From NCBI GenBank assembly GCA_027574665.1, contig CM050649.1, positions 64,074,150 through 64,138,149 of the forward strand: 64,000 nt of DNA. The letters run 5' to 3'. A program made the translations under genes and the position numbers. This DNA comes from Rhynochetos jubatus. Taxonomy: Eukaryota > Chordata > Aves > Eurypygiformes > Rhynochetidae. Positions 1 through 64,000 of this stretch are shown here, one piece after another. Every line of letters starts with the position of its first letter. Positions within the stretch are counted from its first letter, which is position 1. A model generated the notes under the pieces. That model worked only from the letters and a program-made list of their open reading frames with translations. It did no database searches and was not told the origin of the DNA.

Positions 1-47052
<47,052 letters not shown>

Positions 47053-47300
47053 ACCGCCCACCCGACGATACTTTTTGCACCTATTTAGGGGAAAAGTATG
47101 AAAAAGGAAAAAACCAACCCCAAACCATCACCAACACTTTCAAGGAATACTCTGATCTGCATTTTTCAGCATGCCTGTGCCGCTGCAGTGGTGCGCTGTC
47201 CTCTTCAGTCTCCAAGCACAGTAACTGTATACAATCTAAACTTATTTTTCTAGACTAAAATTTTATACACTTTGATTAAAAACCTGCAACTGTAAAAGAT
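47053..47300 (+). other. CYFIP1 3' UTR with a possible poly(A) signal
   Basis: Non-coding sequence after the stop. ATTAAA at 47275-47280 is the first plausible poly(A) signal and another ATTAAA occurs at 47496-47501. The true cleavage site cannot be fixed from sequence. Confidence 0.5.
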
Positions 47301-50274
47301 TTTTTTTTTTAAATCTCTTCGCATTCCTGTACTGAGGTGGCCATTTTGGACTGGACTGGTATAACTTCCCCTCCCCCAAGCTATCAACAGAATAGCTGTG
47401 GAGGGTAAGGAACTGGGTTCTGTAGGAAAAAAAAAAAATTTAGAAATCAATTCCTAATTGTCTGAATTAGAGCATTAATTGCCTAATTAGCCATTATTAA
47501 AAAACAACAACAAACTCTGCTGGTGCTTTGTGAATAGTTTTTCTAGTCTGTTATTTCTCCTCTTTGCAAAATGATTCTCTGAGATCAGCAATTATGGAAA
47601 TGAAGGCTAATTAGGGTGATTGTTTCAAAGATATTTAACGTGGGGGTGACTGACAGCGCTGACCTTTGTAAAAGGCGGTAGGTGGATGGATTAGAACGGG
47701 GACACCACCAATGCCATGGGCGGTGATACATACCTGTGCACCAAAATATGTGTTGACAAGCGACAAGCAATTCTCGTTTACAAGAACCTCGACTGCAGGG
47801 ATCAGGCATAACCTGTCCCACTACGTAAGCCCTAAGGACGTTAATCACGATTCACTCATGGCAAGTATTTCTTAGCAACGCTTACTGTACGATGCACCAC
47901 CGCATCAGTAAAACTGTTTGTAAAACTTTCCAACTGTAAAACTTGAATTTTCAAGCAGCCTGTTCGGCCAAAAGTAGTAACTCCTGCTTGCTTGCTGCAG
48001 GATCCTCATGGGGCTTTTCAGCTGGCTGCTAGGATCAGCCCAAACCGAACAGCAGTTAAAAGGGCCGCAACAGATGGATAATCACACATTTTGCCCAGGA
48101 TACGGCCTTCTGGAGATGTTATTCAGTTAACGTTTCTAACCCGCAGCGTGAAACCAAGGCCGCATCCCTTTGAGAACCCGTTCTCCTCTTCCCTCTTAGC
48201 AGCTGAAGGTTAGGTTACAGCATGCCTGTTCTCCTGCTCAGCTCTTTCCAGGTGTTTCACAGCCACTGAATTGAGTCCAGTGGTGGGTAGGAACAAGCGT
48301 CTGACAGAGGAGGTGTGCAGGAGGTGAGCAATGCGTAGGTACGGGGGTGGCAGGGAACTGGATTTTGAGGGAAGAAAAGAAGTAATTAACTGAAATTCCT
48401 CAGCAAATCAAGGATAGAGACTTGCCAGGTAAGCACATTGCCACTAGCACAGGTTTTCCCAGGGCACCGGTGCTTGGGAGCTGCCCTTCAGGAGCAAGAG
48501 CGCACGCAAGACTGCCCACTGTGGGGGAGGCTGAAGTGGGAAACGCTTGTGACTTGCCACACCAGCTTGGTGCAGGATTTCTTTTACAAGGTGCTTAACG
48601 CAGTTTTCCTTCAGAAACATTTCTTTTTAGCTCTCAGAAGAATTTCTAGGCAACCAAATGCTTCCCTGTGCTCCACACTTCAATTAAGACCATAAACCTG
48701 CTTCTTACCCCTAAACCAACAGTTGTAAGTCTCACACACCTCAGGCTTTGGCTTGGCACTGCAGAAATGGGTAATCAATACAGGCTGATTTTTTTTTTGT
48801 TTTAAGAAATATTTAAAACTAATCACGGTGTGAAATACATTCTAATTCTTACCAGTTAACTGGCAGCAGTAAGAAAATTGGTCTCTAACAAACATCTTCA
48901 AACTACTAGTGTTAATACAGACTTGAAGATTGTATTTTCCCCTTCAGTCAGTAAGGGTTGAAAGAATTCAGCAGACATCAGTCCTAGGTGATGTTTGTTT
49001 TGCATGCTCAAAGGCAACTTACTATTTTTTCATTTTTAGCAGGATGTTAGACTTTAAGTGAGTTAAAACCCCTTCACCTGGTACACCTGCTTCTCCTATC
49101 TGGAAGGACGTGTCAAGCAAGGTGCACAAAAAGGGTCACTTGCTCATTTTCAACCCTCTCTCATCCAAACCAGTGGGGCTGAAGGCCCAAGCGCCTATCG
49201 CAACATGAAGCGACAGACTCCACTGCATGAAACTGTAACCTGCTCTTTGGTTAGGCTGGTGCTTCGGCCCAAAAAGCAACAACCCGATGCTCAGTGACCC
49301 CCTCAGCAGTTTGACTTCTCCCCTGCTGCTCCCGGCCGTGCTGGTTGTTTCGTAAGCGTTGGAGGGCTGTGGTTCCCTGGCTGCGCGCTGCTGACGTGGC
49401 ATCCCTTAAAATCAGAAGTTCAAATCCTGTTCTTCGTAAAGAACCTTTTCCTTGCGTGACACTATGACGTACCAATGGACAGCGTTAGCTTTCCAGGTGG
49501 GAGCTGTTTGGGTTTTCTCTTGTCCTGGTAATGACCTTAAACCACGGTCTTTTAACATTAAGCAGAAAAACTGGCTAATTACAGCAGTAACTTGTTGTCT
49601 CAGTCCCAAATAATTTCTAAGCTTCACATCCACAGTAGAAACATTGTTACAAAAATACCAGATTTTCATTTTCTGCCTTTGTGAACTTTAAAAAACTAAA
49701 CTACCACCTACCTTCCCCTCCCCTTTTCAAGCAAGGACACGATGCTCTGGTTTTTCCCGGATGCGCAGCGTCACAGCCAGCAGCTGTGTTACTGCAACCA
49801 AATCTGCAATTCTGCAAGTTGCAACATCAGAAATACAGAGCAGCTCCACAGAGCCGGGGCAGCGGGGGCTAGCGAACCTCTGCCACAGCCAAAGGAGTAG
49901 CTGGTTTTGGTTACTGTCAACAACCGAACGCCCTCCTCCTGCATAAGCTGCCACAGCAGGAGCTACCACCTCACCTAGCCAAGCCAAGTTGAAACTCCTG
50001 CCTTGCTGCCAGACAGTCCCCGAGAGGGTAACAGTGGGTTGTTTTGGTGCAGATGCTGGAAGTTCAGCGCACAGCTTCAGCTAAGCAGTATTTTCAAAGG
50101 GTTAGTCTCGCTCGGTTGTAGCTTTCCCGTTCCTCTTTCACAAGCTGGGACAAGGGTACTTCCTGCAGCTCCGAGTTCAGCACGTTCACAGTCGCTCGGT
50201 GTTCAGTCAGGGCACAAGTACAAAGGATCTAGGTTCACCCCAATCTTTTTACCACCAATGCAGAAATAAAGCGA
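47301..50274. other. Space between the converging CYFIP1 and NIPA2 3' ends
   Basis: About 3 kb. No CR1 copy, tRNA or recognisable exon. Open frames of up to about 88 codons overlap on both strands and look random. One or both 3' UTRs may extend into it. Confidence 0.7.
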
Positions 50275-50583
50275 TTTATTTTTGATAAAATTGTCATTAG
50301 TGCAATACATCTTAAAACAGAAGAATGAAATGAAAGTATTTACATATAACTTAAGCAACAAAACCGACTGTGGTCTGAGGTCATTTTAGTATTTTTTAAA
50401 GTAAAAATAAGGCAAATAAAAACCCCATTAGTGTTCCTCATCCAAACTAATCCAACTGAATAATTAATGATTGTCTACATATACTGTTAAAAAAGTACAT
50501 GATTTTCCAGACAAGCTCAGACATTTCACAGCAGAAAAAAAGAATTCCAGAATTGTTCTTTTCTTAAGTAACGTGTAACTATT
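50275..50583 (-). other. NIPA2 3' UTR with AATAAA
   Basis: TTTATT on the + strand at 50275-50280 reads AATAAA on the - strand, about 300 bases after the NIPA2 stop. A + strand AATAAA lies right beside it at 50265-50270. Longer NIPA2 3' UTRs are also possible. Confidence 0.55.
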
Positions 50584-55111
<4,528 letters not shown>

Positions 55112-55273
55112 CTGAGCAAAATAAACACATCAGAATTAAACTGGTAGAAATAGATAGCATATAGGATAATCCTCAACAGCTCATATGACTGGTTCTCCTG
55201 TGAATGTCTCTGCCATGAGTGTCTAAAAAAAAAAAAAAAACCAAAAAACTAAATAAAAATGCAATCTTTGAAG

Positions 55274-55462
55274 CACAGAATCATAGAATTGTTTCGGTTG
55301 GAAAAGACCTTTAAGATCGAGTCCAACCATCAACCCAGCACTGCCAAGCCTACCCTAAACCATGTCCCTGAGCACCACATCAACTCGTCTCTTAAATCCC
55401 TCCAGGGATGGTGACTCCACCACCTCCCTGGGCAGCCCGTTCCAGTGCCTGACAACCCCTGT
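55274..55462 (-). mobile_element. CR1 LINE fragment of a different subfamily
   Basis: 'cacagaatcatagaattgtt' and 'cggttggaaaagacctttaa' then 'catcaacccagcactgccaa' and 'ggtgactccaccacctccct'. This tail differs from the 'ggtttgggttggaaggg' copies and resembles the sense copy at 14862-15147. Confidence 0.92.
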
Positions 55463-58400
55463 GCACGCGCAAGGTTGAACCACGGGTGCGTGACTAACAC
55501 ATCTGAACTCACAGAAGGGCGGGTTTCTGACCTGGCATATAAAAACTGAAACCTGAACAAATTACAGTTCTTTGAGAACTAAGGAAAAGTTGAAGATGTG
55601 CCAGGTATTTTTCTTGTCATTATATACACAGATCTATGCCCCACACACCATGTAACTGACAATACTCATCAATCACTTACATTGAAATCAGTTTCTAAGC
55701 AAGTTTGAGAACAGCATCTCTTCTGTATAAACTCACTAGAAAAAAAAAAAGAGAAGATTAGAATGGGTGTTTAATGATATAGGAATTTCCCTAACACAAA
55801 CAAGCTTGAGATGTAGGACCATGCACTTATGCTCTAACAGTCAGGGAAATCTTGAGAAGAAATAAATCAACAAGCAGATGCCTTACTTTACGAAGAGCTT
55901 CCCAGGCCTGTATGATGCATCCTTCCAGCTTAGCTTCAGTAACAGTTAAGAGTTTACAGCTGAAAGGCTTTCACCTAGCCTGCTAGGACTCCAAATTCAG
56001 CTATGTAAGACCTTGACCTTGTGACAGCTCAGTAAAAGATACTAATTTTTAGCTAGAAATCAAGATATGACATGCTCAACCTCTAGTTTAACAAGAAAAT
56101 TACATCTCTTCAAGTACGTCTCTTCTGTACTAGGATGAGGATATCCTAGATTCCATCTAACACAAAATTTTGAATTTAAGATATTAAAGATCTCTAAGAG
56201 ATTAATAAATAAAGATCTCTATAAACAATTTTTAACCTGGGAATTTAATCAAGGTGATTGACCTCTCTACGGTATGAGGGAAAATTAAATCTATTTTTAG
56301 GGTTTGATTTCAAGACAACCGATAATTATGACAGTAAAGACAACTGTTTTAAAGGAAGAAAACGCCTCTAGATAAAAAATCTCCCCAACATTATTTCCTG
56401 GGAACACCACTTACAGATGTGCCAAGCCTAGCATTTGGTACCCTAACCAATTATTTTGCAGATATTCAGAAGCACGGCATGTGATTTGAGTTGCACTAAC
56501 ATGTTTTTGATTTAAAAGGAAAGGGGGGCAAAGGAGGGCATAAAATACATAAAGCACAGGCTGCTTTTCTTTGGAGCACAGGAAGAATTTGATAGCAGAA
56601 TGAGGAAAACGTGCAAGCTAATGGGTAATTTTCTGAATTTAGACTTAAAAAGGCCCTAAGGATGCTCCAAGTCAAACCCAGTAGCTCTGCTCTCCCTCAA
56701 GTCCCAAATTCATCAAAGAGTTTTCGATTCCCTGTCAACCACTTTGTTAATTCTGTAAACAACTCAAACCTTAACCACTTCTTCACACCAGTTACTGCTA
56801 GCTCTTCTTTCTAAGCTTATTTGTCCACACAGATACAGCCAGTTCCACTTCCGCTTGGGCCGGACCTCCACGCTTCCACGTAAGGTTTACACAGATGTCT
56901 GCATTCGCTGACCGTTTCTGCAGCACAGTCATGGGGAACCCGACGCCACTCTGAAGAGATTTGGTGCACCCCACATACACCGCAAATGTAATTCCCATAT
57001 GCAGAAGTGACACATAGAGCTGCAAAGCCAAAGCAGTAGCAGGCACGGGAAGTTTTACACTTGAATAAATCTATAGTTTAATGCTAACCCTAAGATCTAG
57101 TAAAAGAAGAGGAACAACTGTGTCCTCATGAAAATAATCAATAAAAAATTCTCATCTTTGGAAATAAGAAAATGCCATGAAATAAGCAGTTTTGGGAACA
57201 AATACTCCTCACATTTCAGCTTTGGGACATGCCAAAGCTGTCCCATTCCAGCAGCCAGGGCCACTACTAGGTCATGAACAGGAGAGAAGCCCGAAAATGT
57301 AGGAGCTAAAACACAGCTGGCAGTGGTTTTAGTTGCAGTTGGTGTAGTTCTGCAAAGGTTCTTTAACCAAGTTCACACCTGACTTTAACACACAGAATAT
57401 TACAACCATCCAAAACCTGCAGTTTCACAGAGGAACACTGGTTTGCTGCTCTGATTTCAGGGATGTAGTGAGGGGATGAGACATTCCTGTCCATAGAAGT
57501 TACAACATTTACAATGCCTTGAAGAACCACCCATTTATGAACTGCCTGTGGATCACCTAGTTATCATGAGTCGTAACTCTGTGTGCAACAGTACAACGAC
57601 AGACAGCACAGGGAACACATACTGAGTTTGAAGGTTATCAGACAGGGAGACATGGATTAACACACCGCTGGTTTGCTTATTTTTACAATGTAACCACGAA
57701 GCATCACAAATGTGGACAATATGCAGACTCTGGTCTAAAACACAAGGAAACACTTCATTGTCCCTCTCCTCAAAAGTCCCTTTCTCCCAAATGCAGCACA
57801 CACGTGGTGCTCGGAAGGTGTTATATATTTATTGTAATAAGAACATTCCCTAAATATACAGAAACACTAGAAGTGGTGTCATGAGATGAAATAATATTTT
57901 ACATTCAAAGCAGTTAAGCTTAAGGAAGTATGAGGGAGTTACCAGCCAATGAAAATTAGTATCACTTCCACAAGTTGTACTTTGTATAGAAGCAGTAATT
58001 ATAGTTGATAAAAGTAAACGTGGTGGATTGTTCCAACTTTGCCTACTTGACCACCAGCCCCCAAGAGTTCAGTAGTCAGTCTTTGCTCCTAGAAGTAATC
58101 TAAATATATGCTAAAATATTTAAATGCCAGAATTCACATTTTCTTGTCTAAAAACATCTTCTTAACTGTGAACAGGATGATGCCACTAAGCTAACAAGGA
58201 CATTAACAGGCCATTTACTTCAACCCTTTGCCACGTACAGCATCATTCACTGCTGTTCCTCATTACAAATAATCCAGCCAAGCTTGTCCCAGCAAACAGT
58301 GACAAGGGAAACTTCACAAAAACAGCAGCCATGCTTTGATGCTGTTAGGAAATCTTGTTAATGATCTTCACCTAGATCCTCACTTTGACTACCAAAGCCC

Positions 58401-60736
58401 GTTACGTTTGTCCACTCTGGACTGGAAAAGACACAACTCCCTTTATCCTTGCACCCACATCTTAGCATTACCCTGCAAGCTGGGTGCTTGGCACTTCCTG
58501 CTGTGCCACCCTCTGGGTCCTGAACAGATAGATAGCCCACTTCTTTTTTTTATTTTTATGAAGTGCAACTCCCAAAGCCACATACAGTATTTCAGTGGTT
58601 ATTATTGCTTCTGCTACACCACGGAAGACTATACTCCCTTCATATAACCCAAAACTGGTGGTTTTCTTAGCCCTTCCTGAGCAGTCATCTACTGTTGATT
58701 CTTCAGCCTCTCTAACATCTGAATTCTTTTCTACAGAACTAGTGTTCTCTAGACTGTATTTGTCTAGCAAATTATTCCTGCCTGGGTGTAATAACTTTAA
58801 TTTACTCCTACAAAAAGCATTTTTTCTCCCCTGAAAATATTCATCCGAGTTTGCACAGTGGCAACCCTTCCCTGCTCAATGCTATTGAGCCACTTCCAGA
58901 GGCCTTAACTTCTTAAATGTTTCAATGCTAGGTTTCTAAGTTAAAGATAATATTAACTGACATTTTAAGAATTCAGTTAAAATATTATGTCCTTCAAGTT
59001 AAATCTCACTTCCATGCACAACACACAAGACTGCACATTGTCTCATCTATGCTTTAAAAAGGGTGAGGATTTTTGTTTTAAAAACACTTGAATAACAAGG
59101 TTGAGTGATTTTAAATTCCATCTTCCTTAGGTATGTCTCACCTGAAGTGTTACAGTTACTTCATTTCTTTGTGTTTCACTTCATTTATCAAAGAAACTAA
59201 CTTGCGATCCAAGCCATTCTTCAGAAAGTAACATGCTAAAGCTGAAGTGGAATACTATCCTAGTCCTTGCAGTTTTTTCTGTAACCTAAGTGCTAAGGCA
59301 CTCTTATTACAAAAGCATACAAAAATGTTAATTTTTGGCGTTGGTAGGGTGACTTTTTAGAGGATGTTTACATACAGAAGTCTAGGGCAGTGGGGAGATT
59401 GAACACAGAAATATTCTCAGCAAGATTACCAAAATTCCCCAAATACAGCTAACTCTTTAATGCATGTCCTCCTCGGTGACGTGCACTCATGAACGTATCT
59501 TTTAAACACAGGTATAGCGAGAACACTGAAAGGACAGATATAATATAGCATTAAGGCAAAAGAGCTGCTGGTTCAAAACTTACAGTCACATGCACTTTTA
59601 AAGGGCCAAGATGCACGCATATGGTACCCAAAGACTCTGTACACATTATTTAGGGAAAGGTACCTCTAATTTTGCCCCAGTACAGAGTTTTCCAGCTTTG
59701 TCAAAGTTAAATGAGTGTGCAAGCTTATACACGTTTATTTCCATATTACATAGGCAAGGTTAAAAAAATTTCTTTCTAAAGATGTCATATTTATGCAGGT
59801 ATATAATGTTAGAGGCACTAGCACGAGTACTCAGAAAGCAAAACATTCATCAGCAATTCTAAAGTTGCCAATTTTAAGAGTTTCAGTTAAACTAAGGGCA
59901 AGTTTACCCTATATAGCAAATTTATATTAATAAGCAAAAGCAACAAGCATTCCAGTTTAAGAAACTGGGAGAAAACAAGAGAAATGCCACACTAAAACTT
60001 TTTTGTACATCTTGTATTTGCTACTTGTAGTTACTCTCTTCTGTAAAAAGAATGACCTTCAATGAAAGCATTTTCACGTAAAACTAAAAAAGTATCTTCA
60101 CCAAAACAGTGTTATTCATTAACTAGACACAAACCACAGACAGTGCTTTATAGCTGTTACTTTACCGACAGTATTTCCTAGAAGGCCATCAAAATAGACT
60201 CAAGATAAGAGCAGATATCATGGCTTGCTTCATCTTTGCTCTACACCAAGTACACTAGCTCCACTCACGGTGGGATGAGTCACCAGCACAGGCTCACTAT
60301 AGTCCTACCTTTAGTATTTAAGGTGAGCAGTTTCAAATTTAAGGTATCCCAATAAGTTAAAGTCAAACCTAGGCATTAGTCCCTGTTTTTCCTTTGCCAT
60401 GACTGGTAATCTGTTATAACCTGCTTTCTATTTGCCGGGATTTTATCCTGAGAATTATCAATTTGAATGAAAGCAGAAGTGGTGTGACACTGAATTCTAA
60501 ATATAATGACACTGGTGAGAATTTACGCAATAATTTCCTACCAACGTGCTCATTACATTTCAGGAAAAAAAACCAACCCAAAACCCACAAAAAAAAACCC
60601 ACCCAAACCCCTCCGTTTTGCATTGCCAGAAAATGCGGAAAGACGACTGGTAGAAAAATAAAAGATCAGAAAAAATATCAGGGACTAAAAGGTCAGACCC
60701 AGCCTGCATCTTCACCGTTTGAGAACGAACACAAAC

Positions 60737-60785
60737 CACAGAATCACTAAGGTTGGAAAACACCTATAAGGTCACCCAGCATCAT
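60737..60785 (-). mobile_element. Short CR1 tail fragment
   Basis: 'cacagaatcactaaggttgg' and 'aaaacacctataaggtc', only the 3' tail of a CR1 copy. Confidence 0.75.
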
Positions 60786-61546
60786 TCTGAACTACAGTGC
60801 CAAGTTAAAGTTACTTTTTTCCACCTCAAACTAAAGCACTGCCAGGGCGCTGAAGTTCCGCGGAAGCTGATCTGGAATCAAACGGCACAACCCTCAACCT
60901 CGGCTAAACTATCCTGACCCAAACCGAAGACAAACTGGTTTAGCTCCCTGGTTAACACCACACGCTCATTTCACAAGTCCAACGGCTCTGGAGCTCCGGC
61001 AGAACTGACGGGCTGGAACTTGCCAACTCTGCCCAGCTAGAGAGCCTAAGGAGCGTCCGGATTAAAACGTGTTACCTTGGCCTCCGGAGCCCAAACCACA
61101 GCCAGTTTCCCACTGAGGAGGGACCAGCACCGCCAAGGTCTCCTCGGGCTCTGCCGCCCGGAGCCCCCACGGCTCGGCCCGGCCTGCTCGCTCCTCACCC
61201 ACAGCGCCTGACCGCGCCGCCGAGGACCGGGCGCGGCTCAAGGGGAGGGAGCCGAGGCACCGCGGCACCGGCGCTCCCGGGGCGGCATCAGGAGGGCAGG
61301 CGGCAGCAGCCGGAACAGCCACGGGCCCTGGGCGGCGGGGCACGGACTGGGTTCCCCGGAGAACAGGCCCTCGCTCCAGCCAGGCGGGCCGCGGCCGCAC
61401 ACGAGGACGGGGACGCCCCTCGGGCCCAGCAAGCACCGCCCCCTCCCCGAGAGCCCCCCCAAACACCGCCCTCCGAGGGGCTGGTCGGGCCCGCCACCGC
61501 CCCTCAGCCGGCCCCTCGGCGGGCCCACCCGCCTCTTCCCAGTTAC

Positions 61547-61700
61547 CTGCGGCCGCCGCCCCTCACATCCCCGCCGAGAAGGGCCCCGCCGCCGCCACAC
61601 GCGGACAAAGAGGAGGAGAAGGGGGAGGGGGAGGCCGGAGCGGGAGGTGGGAGGGGCCGGTGCCCGCGCGCTCCACCGCCATGAGGGGAAGGGGCGGAGG
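61547..61700 (-). other. NIPA2: Probable NIPA2 non-coding first exon (3' border only is supported)
   Basis: On the - strand 'cggccgcag|gtaactgg' is a strong donor inside the CpG island, ending an exon at 61547. The upstream border (transcription start) is a guess within 61.6-61.9 kb. Confidence 0.5.
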
Positions 61701-61849
61701 GCAACCGGCAGCGGTAGCGCGGCGGGCAACGGCGGCTGAAGGCGAGGGCGGGCGGAGTCCCGAGCCCCGCTGGTTCCGGCAGCGCCCGCCGGAAGGGGCG
61801 CGGCCTGGCCCAGAGCGAGGAGGCTGCGGGCACGGCGGCCCGCCCGCCC

Positions 61850-61863
61850 GGGTCACGTGACCC
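61850..61863. promoter_or_regulatory. Perfect 14-bp palindrome GGGTCACGTGACCC (E-box, CLEAR/USF type)
   Basis: The centre GTCACGTGAC matches the TFEB/TFE3 CLEAR consensus and the USF E-box. It sits in the CpG island about 300 bases upstream of the predicted NIPA2 first-exon donor. Binding is inferred. Confidence 0.6.
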
Positions 61864-62060
61864 GCCCCGCGTTGGGGCGCGCGGCCCGCAGCCGCCTCCT
61901 AGCGGCCCGCCCGGTGGGGGCGCGGCGCCTCGTGGGCAGAGCTCGGCCTCAGCCCGCGCCGGGGGCCGGCGGGGCGGGTCTCCCTCGCAGCCACCCGTTT
62001 CCCCCGCGTCCCGCCTCAGGCGCTCCCGCCTAAGCCCCCGTTCCCCAGTGTTTACATCCT

Positions 62061-64000
62061 CGCGGTAAAGCAGTACTTCAAGTCCCACAGCCTGTGCAGT
62101 GAGGGGAAAGGGGCGTTCTAGGGGTACATGTCATGGCTTGCTGCTGCTGAATCCGGGCCCCACGCGCTTGCTGCGTGCCTCACAGCCGATAATGCCCCAG
62201 GCAGTGTACTTGATGTACGTTAACGGACAAATGTTTCACCTCAGCTTACGGTGAAGACCCTGAAAACAGAACCGTACCAAGGTGCAGGCTTAAGAGGGCT
62301 CTTGAGCTTCTTCAAAACTCTTCAAACAGTCCTTACAAAGCTGCCGTGTAACATGAGGTCCAGATAACCAGCGCTGCCAAAATACACGAGATGGCGCCGC
62401 ATGGAACATGCAACTCTTCGAACAAAACGGGTGTTTTGTCACATCCCTTAGTGACAACAGTTTCTTCTTCCTTCCTTGGGCTTTGTGTTGACATGGCCAC
62501 AGTCTGCACAAGCAGCTGTTTCAGTTTCTCTAGACTTGGGAAACAAAACTGGCAAAGCCACCTTGGCTTTCCCTCACGGGACACCTGTAACAAGGCCGCT
62601 TCTCATCATGTTACCTGCTCTGTTCTTTCTCGTTAAAAATGGTACCTCACTTGGTCACAAAACCAAAATTTCTAGGCCACTCAAAGCAAATGAATAAGTT
62701 TTAGGCCTATTTTATTCCCTAAGGCAACGTTCCGTTCCCCAGTTTATAACTAGTCCAGTACTCATAACACGAACGATGCACTTGTGGAGTAGTTGTTTAT
62801 ATATACATATGTATGTATAGAAGAATACATTTTTTAATATATAAACCCCACAAAGCAATATGCAATTATTACCTATGTAATTACACATGAGGAGGCTGGC
62901 TGCTCTGTGTTTTTACAAAATACCAAAACTTTAAACTCTTTGCAAAAGTTCAACAGCTGCTGACAAGTGTTTCTCAGATGGATTAAAAACTTTAAAAACC
63001 AATTTTACTACTTAAAACAGTACAGTATGAACTGGAGCATCTAAGTACTGACCTAAGACAGATCAAAGGGGCTACAGAAATTAATGTGCCTGTGATCATG
63101 CCAAACGCTGGAAACACACACACTAGATATTCCTGAGCAGAACAGTTACAATGTCTGAAGCAAGTGAATTTAGTCTGCCCCTTCCACTCTCCTCTCTTCA
63201 AAACCACCTGCCAGCCAACCTGAAACAATAATGAAGGGAATAAACACCTGAAAAGATTAACTGGACTCCTTTCAGCATTACAGACTCCTCGTGGGACTTC
63301 AGTCATTATCTGTTATCCTTTTCCTCATGTTTCTTCAGCTGCTAGTTCTGCTCAACATGCTGTCGTCTGGTCACACAAAATAGGAATTTTTTTTAAGAGC
63401 TCCCAATTTGGCACAAATCATTAAATCTTTACTTCAAAGCCAGGGGTTGTGCTTGATAACAGAAAATACTCAAAGCATCTCTGAAGAATTTACAACAGCA
63501 TGGTGTTTCAGGCATGGTTGATGAGTATCTGGAAAGAACTCCAAGTATCAGAGCAGTTGTAACCTGCCTAACCTAACCCATTCTTGACAGAACTACAAGC
63601 GCAAGCCATCGCTGAGCGCAATGAATTTCACAAGGGAGGTCAGCTAGTGCAGGTACTTTTTCAGGGCGCAGGATCTATTATGCGTACAAACATCTCGTAA
63701 GGTTTATACTTTACCTTTTAAACCTTTACCTTAGTAAGGTTCAAAAAGCACAAGGAGGCATAACGCCACCCGTACAACCACGGGAAACCTTATGGGGTTA
63801 GCGGGTAGTCCAGCTCACGTTGCATACCGAAGGACTCCCGTGCAGTAATTTCCGGCTGCGTGCGCGCAGTGAAGGGGCTGCGATAGAAGCCACTGTGCGC
63901 TGGCTGCCCGGGGCTGCTCCCTGGTACACAGTCCCTGGGCAGAACAGTGCCAGCTGGCAGAGTCTGAAAGCATCCCACCAGGGTGGTGAATCCAGCGAGG
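62061..64000. other. Region upstream of NIPA2, no gene recognised
   Basis: About 1.9 kb with no CR1 copy and no recognisable exon. In the conserved gene order NIPA1 should come next on the - strand; its coding end is not here, but its 3' UTR could be. TTTATT at 62711-62716 would be an AATAAA on the - strand. Open frames at 62290-62511 and 62333-62593 (-) are not recognised. Confidence 0.55.

Larger units (their letters stand above)
55112..61546 (-). other. NIPA2 first intron, about 6.4 kb
   Basis: AT-rich, with CR1 pieces at 55274-55462 and 60737-60785. No exon-like segment recognised; additional alternative non-coding 5' exons cannot be excluded. Confidence 0.7.
61060..62060 (-). promoter_or_regulatory. 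NIPA2: CpG island, NIPA2 promoter region
   Basis: About 1 kb of very GC- and CG-rich sequence with GGGCGG-type boxes and a YY1-like CCGCCAT (61676-61682, + strand), contrasting sharply with AT-rich flanks. It lies at the expected 5' end of NIPA2. No TATA box seen. Overlapping long open frames here (for example 61543-62088, -) reflect GC-rich composition and are not called as genes. Confidence 0.88.

Noticed and set aside
49400-49450. tRNA-like box ('agttcaaatcctgttcttcg')
   Set aside because: It resembles a T-arm, but no A box, acceptor stem or cloverleaf can be built around it.
61062-62088. Long Arg/Pro/Gly-rich open frames in the GC-rich block
   Set aside because: They overlap in several frames and both strands, as expected for a CpG island, and none has recognisable domains.
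62290-62593. Two overlapping - strand frames with cysteine-rich tails (VTRQLCKDCLKSFEEAQ)
   Set aside because: They look a little like a zinc-binding protein end, but the two frames compete, there are no supporting exon borders, and I know no gene of this kind here.
63790-63978. Possible NIPA1 C-terminal exon at the window's end
   Set aside because: The translation does not resemble NIPA1, whose coding end is expected farther on.

Overview
This is a vertebrate nuclear genome window, almost certainly from a bird. It has large introns with GT-AG borders, many CR1 LINE fragments in both orientations (the bird-type 3' tail with 'ggtttgggttggaaggg' recurs), and the gene order CYFIP1 (+) facing NIPA2 (-). 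That order matches the TUBGCP5-CYFIP1-NIPA2-NIPA1 block known from human 15q11.2. I cannot name the species.

Layout. Positions 1-47.3 kb hold the 3' two-thirds of CYFIP1: 19 coding positions on the + strand, encoding residues 412-1253 in human numbering. That numbering is anchored by E434, F626, M632, L697, K725, L841/F844/W845 and G971, all of which fall where the literature places them. One coding position is doubled. Exons at 4733-4880 and 5188-5341 both start LYMVRTM, both enter in phase 0 and leave in phase 1, and give a stop codon if used together or both skipped, so they look mutually exclusive. The 13.4-kb intron 18388-31776 holds, on the opposite strand, an intact single-exon gene of 223 codons resembling FNDC9 (fibronectin type III domain, one membrane helix). 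As I remember it, human FNDC9 lies antisense inside an intron of CYFIP2, the CYFIP1 paralogue, so this looks like the matching copy kept from the ancestral duplication. A 0.7-kb CATA/CACACATA microsatellite lies in the intron 8851-10956.

From 47.3 to 50.3 kb is the space between two converging 3' ends. From 50.3 to about 61.9 kb is the complete coding sequence of NIPA2 on the - strand (five coding exons, 361 residues), ending in a CpG island at about 61.06-62.06 kb that carries a likely non-coding first exon and a perfect 14-bp palindrome around CACGTG. From 62.1 kb to the end I see no recognisable gene; this is where the 3' region of NIPA1 would be expected.

How the genes relate. CYFIP1 is the Rac1-sensing subunit of the WAVE regulatory complex and also binds FMRP and eIF4E. 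NIPA2 is a magnesium transporter. They are neighbours by conserved synteny rather than by shared pathway. The FNDC9-like gene is nested and probably has its own promoter. The two observations most worth following are the paired exons, which swap the segment just before Rac1-contact residues, and the nested FNDC9-like gene.
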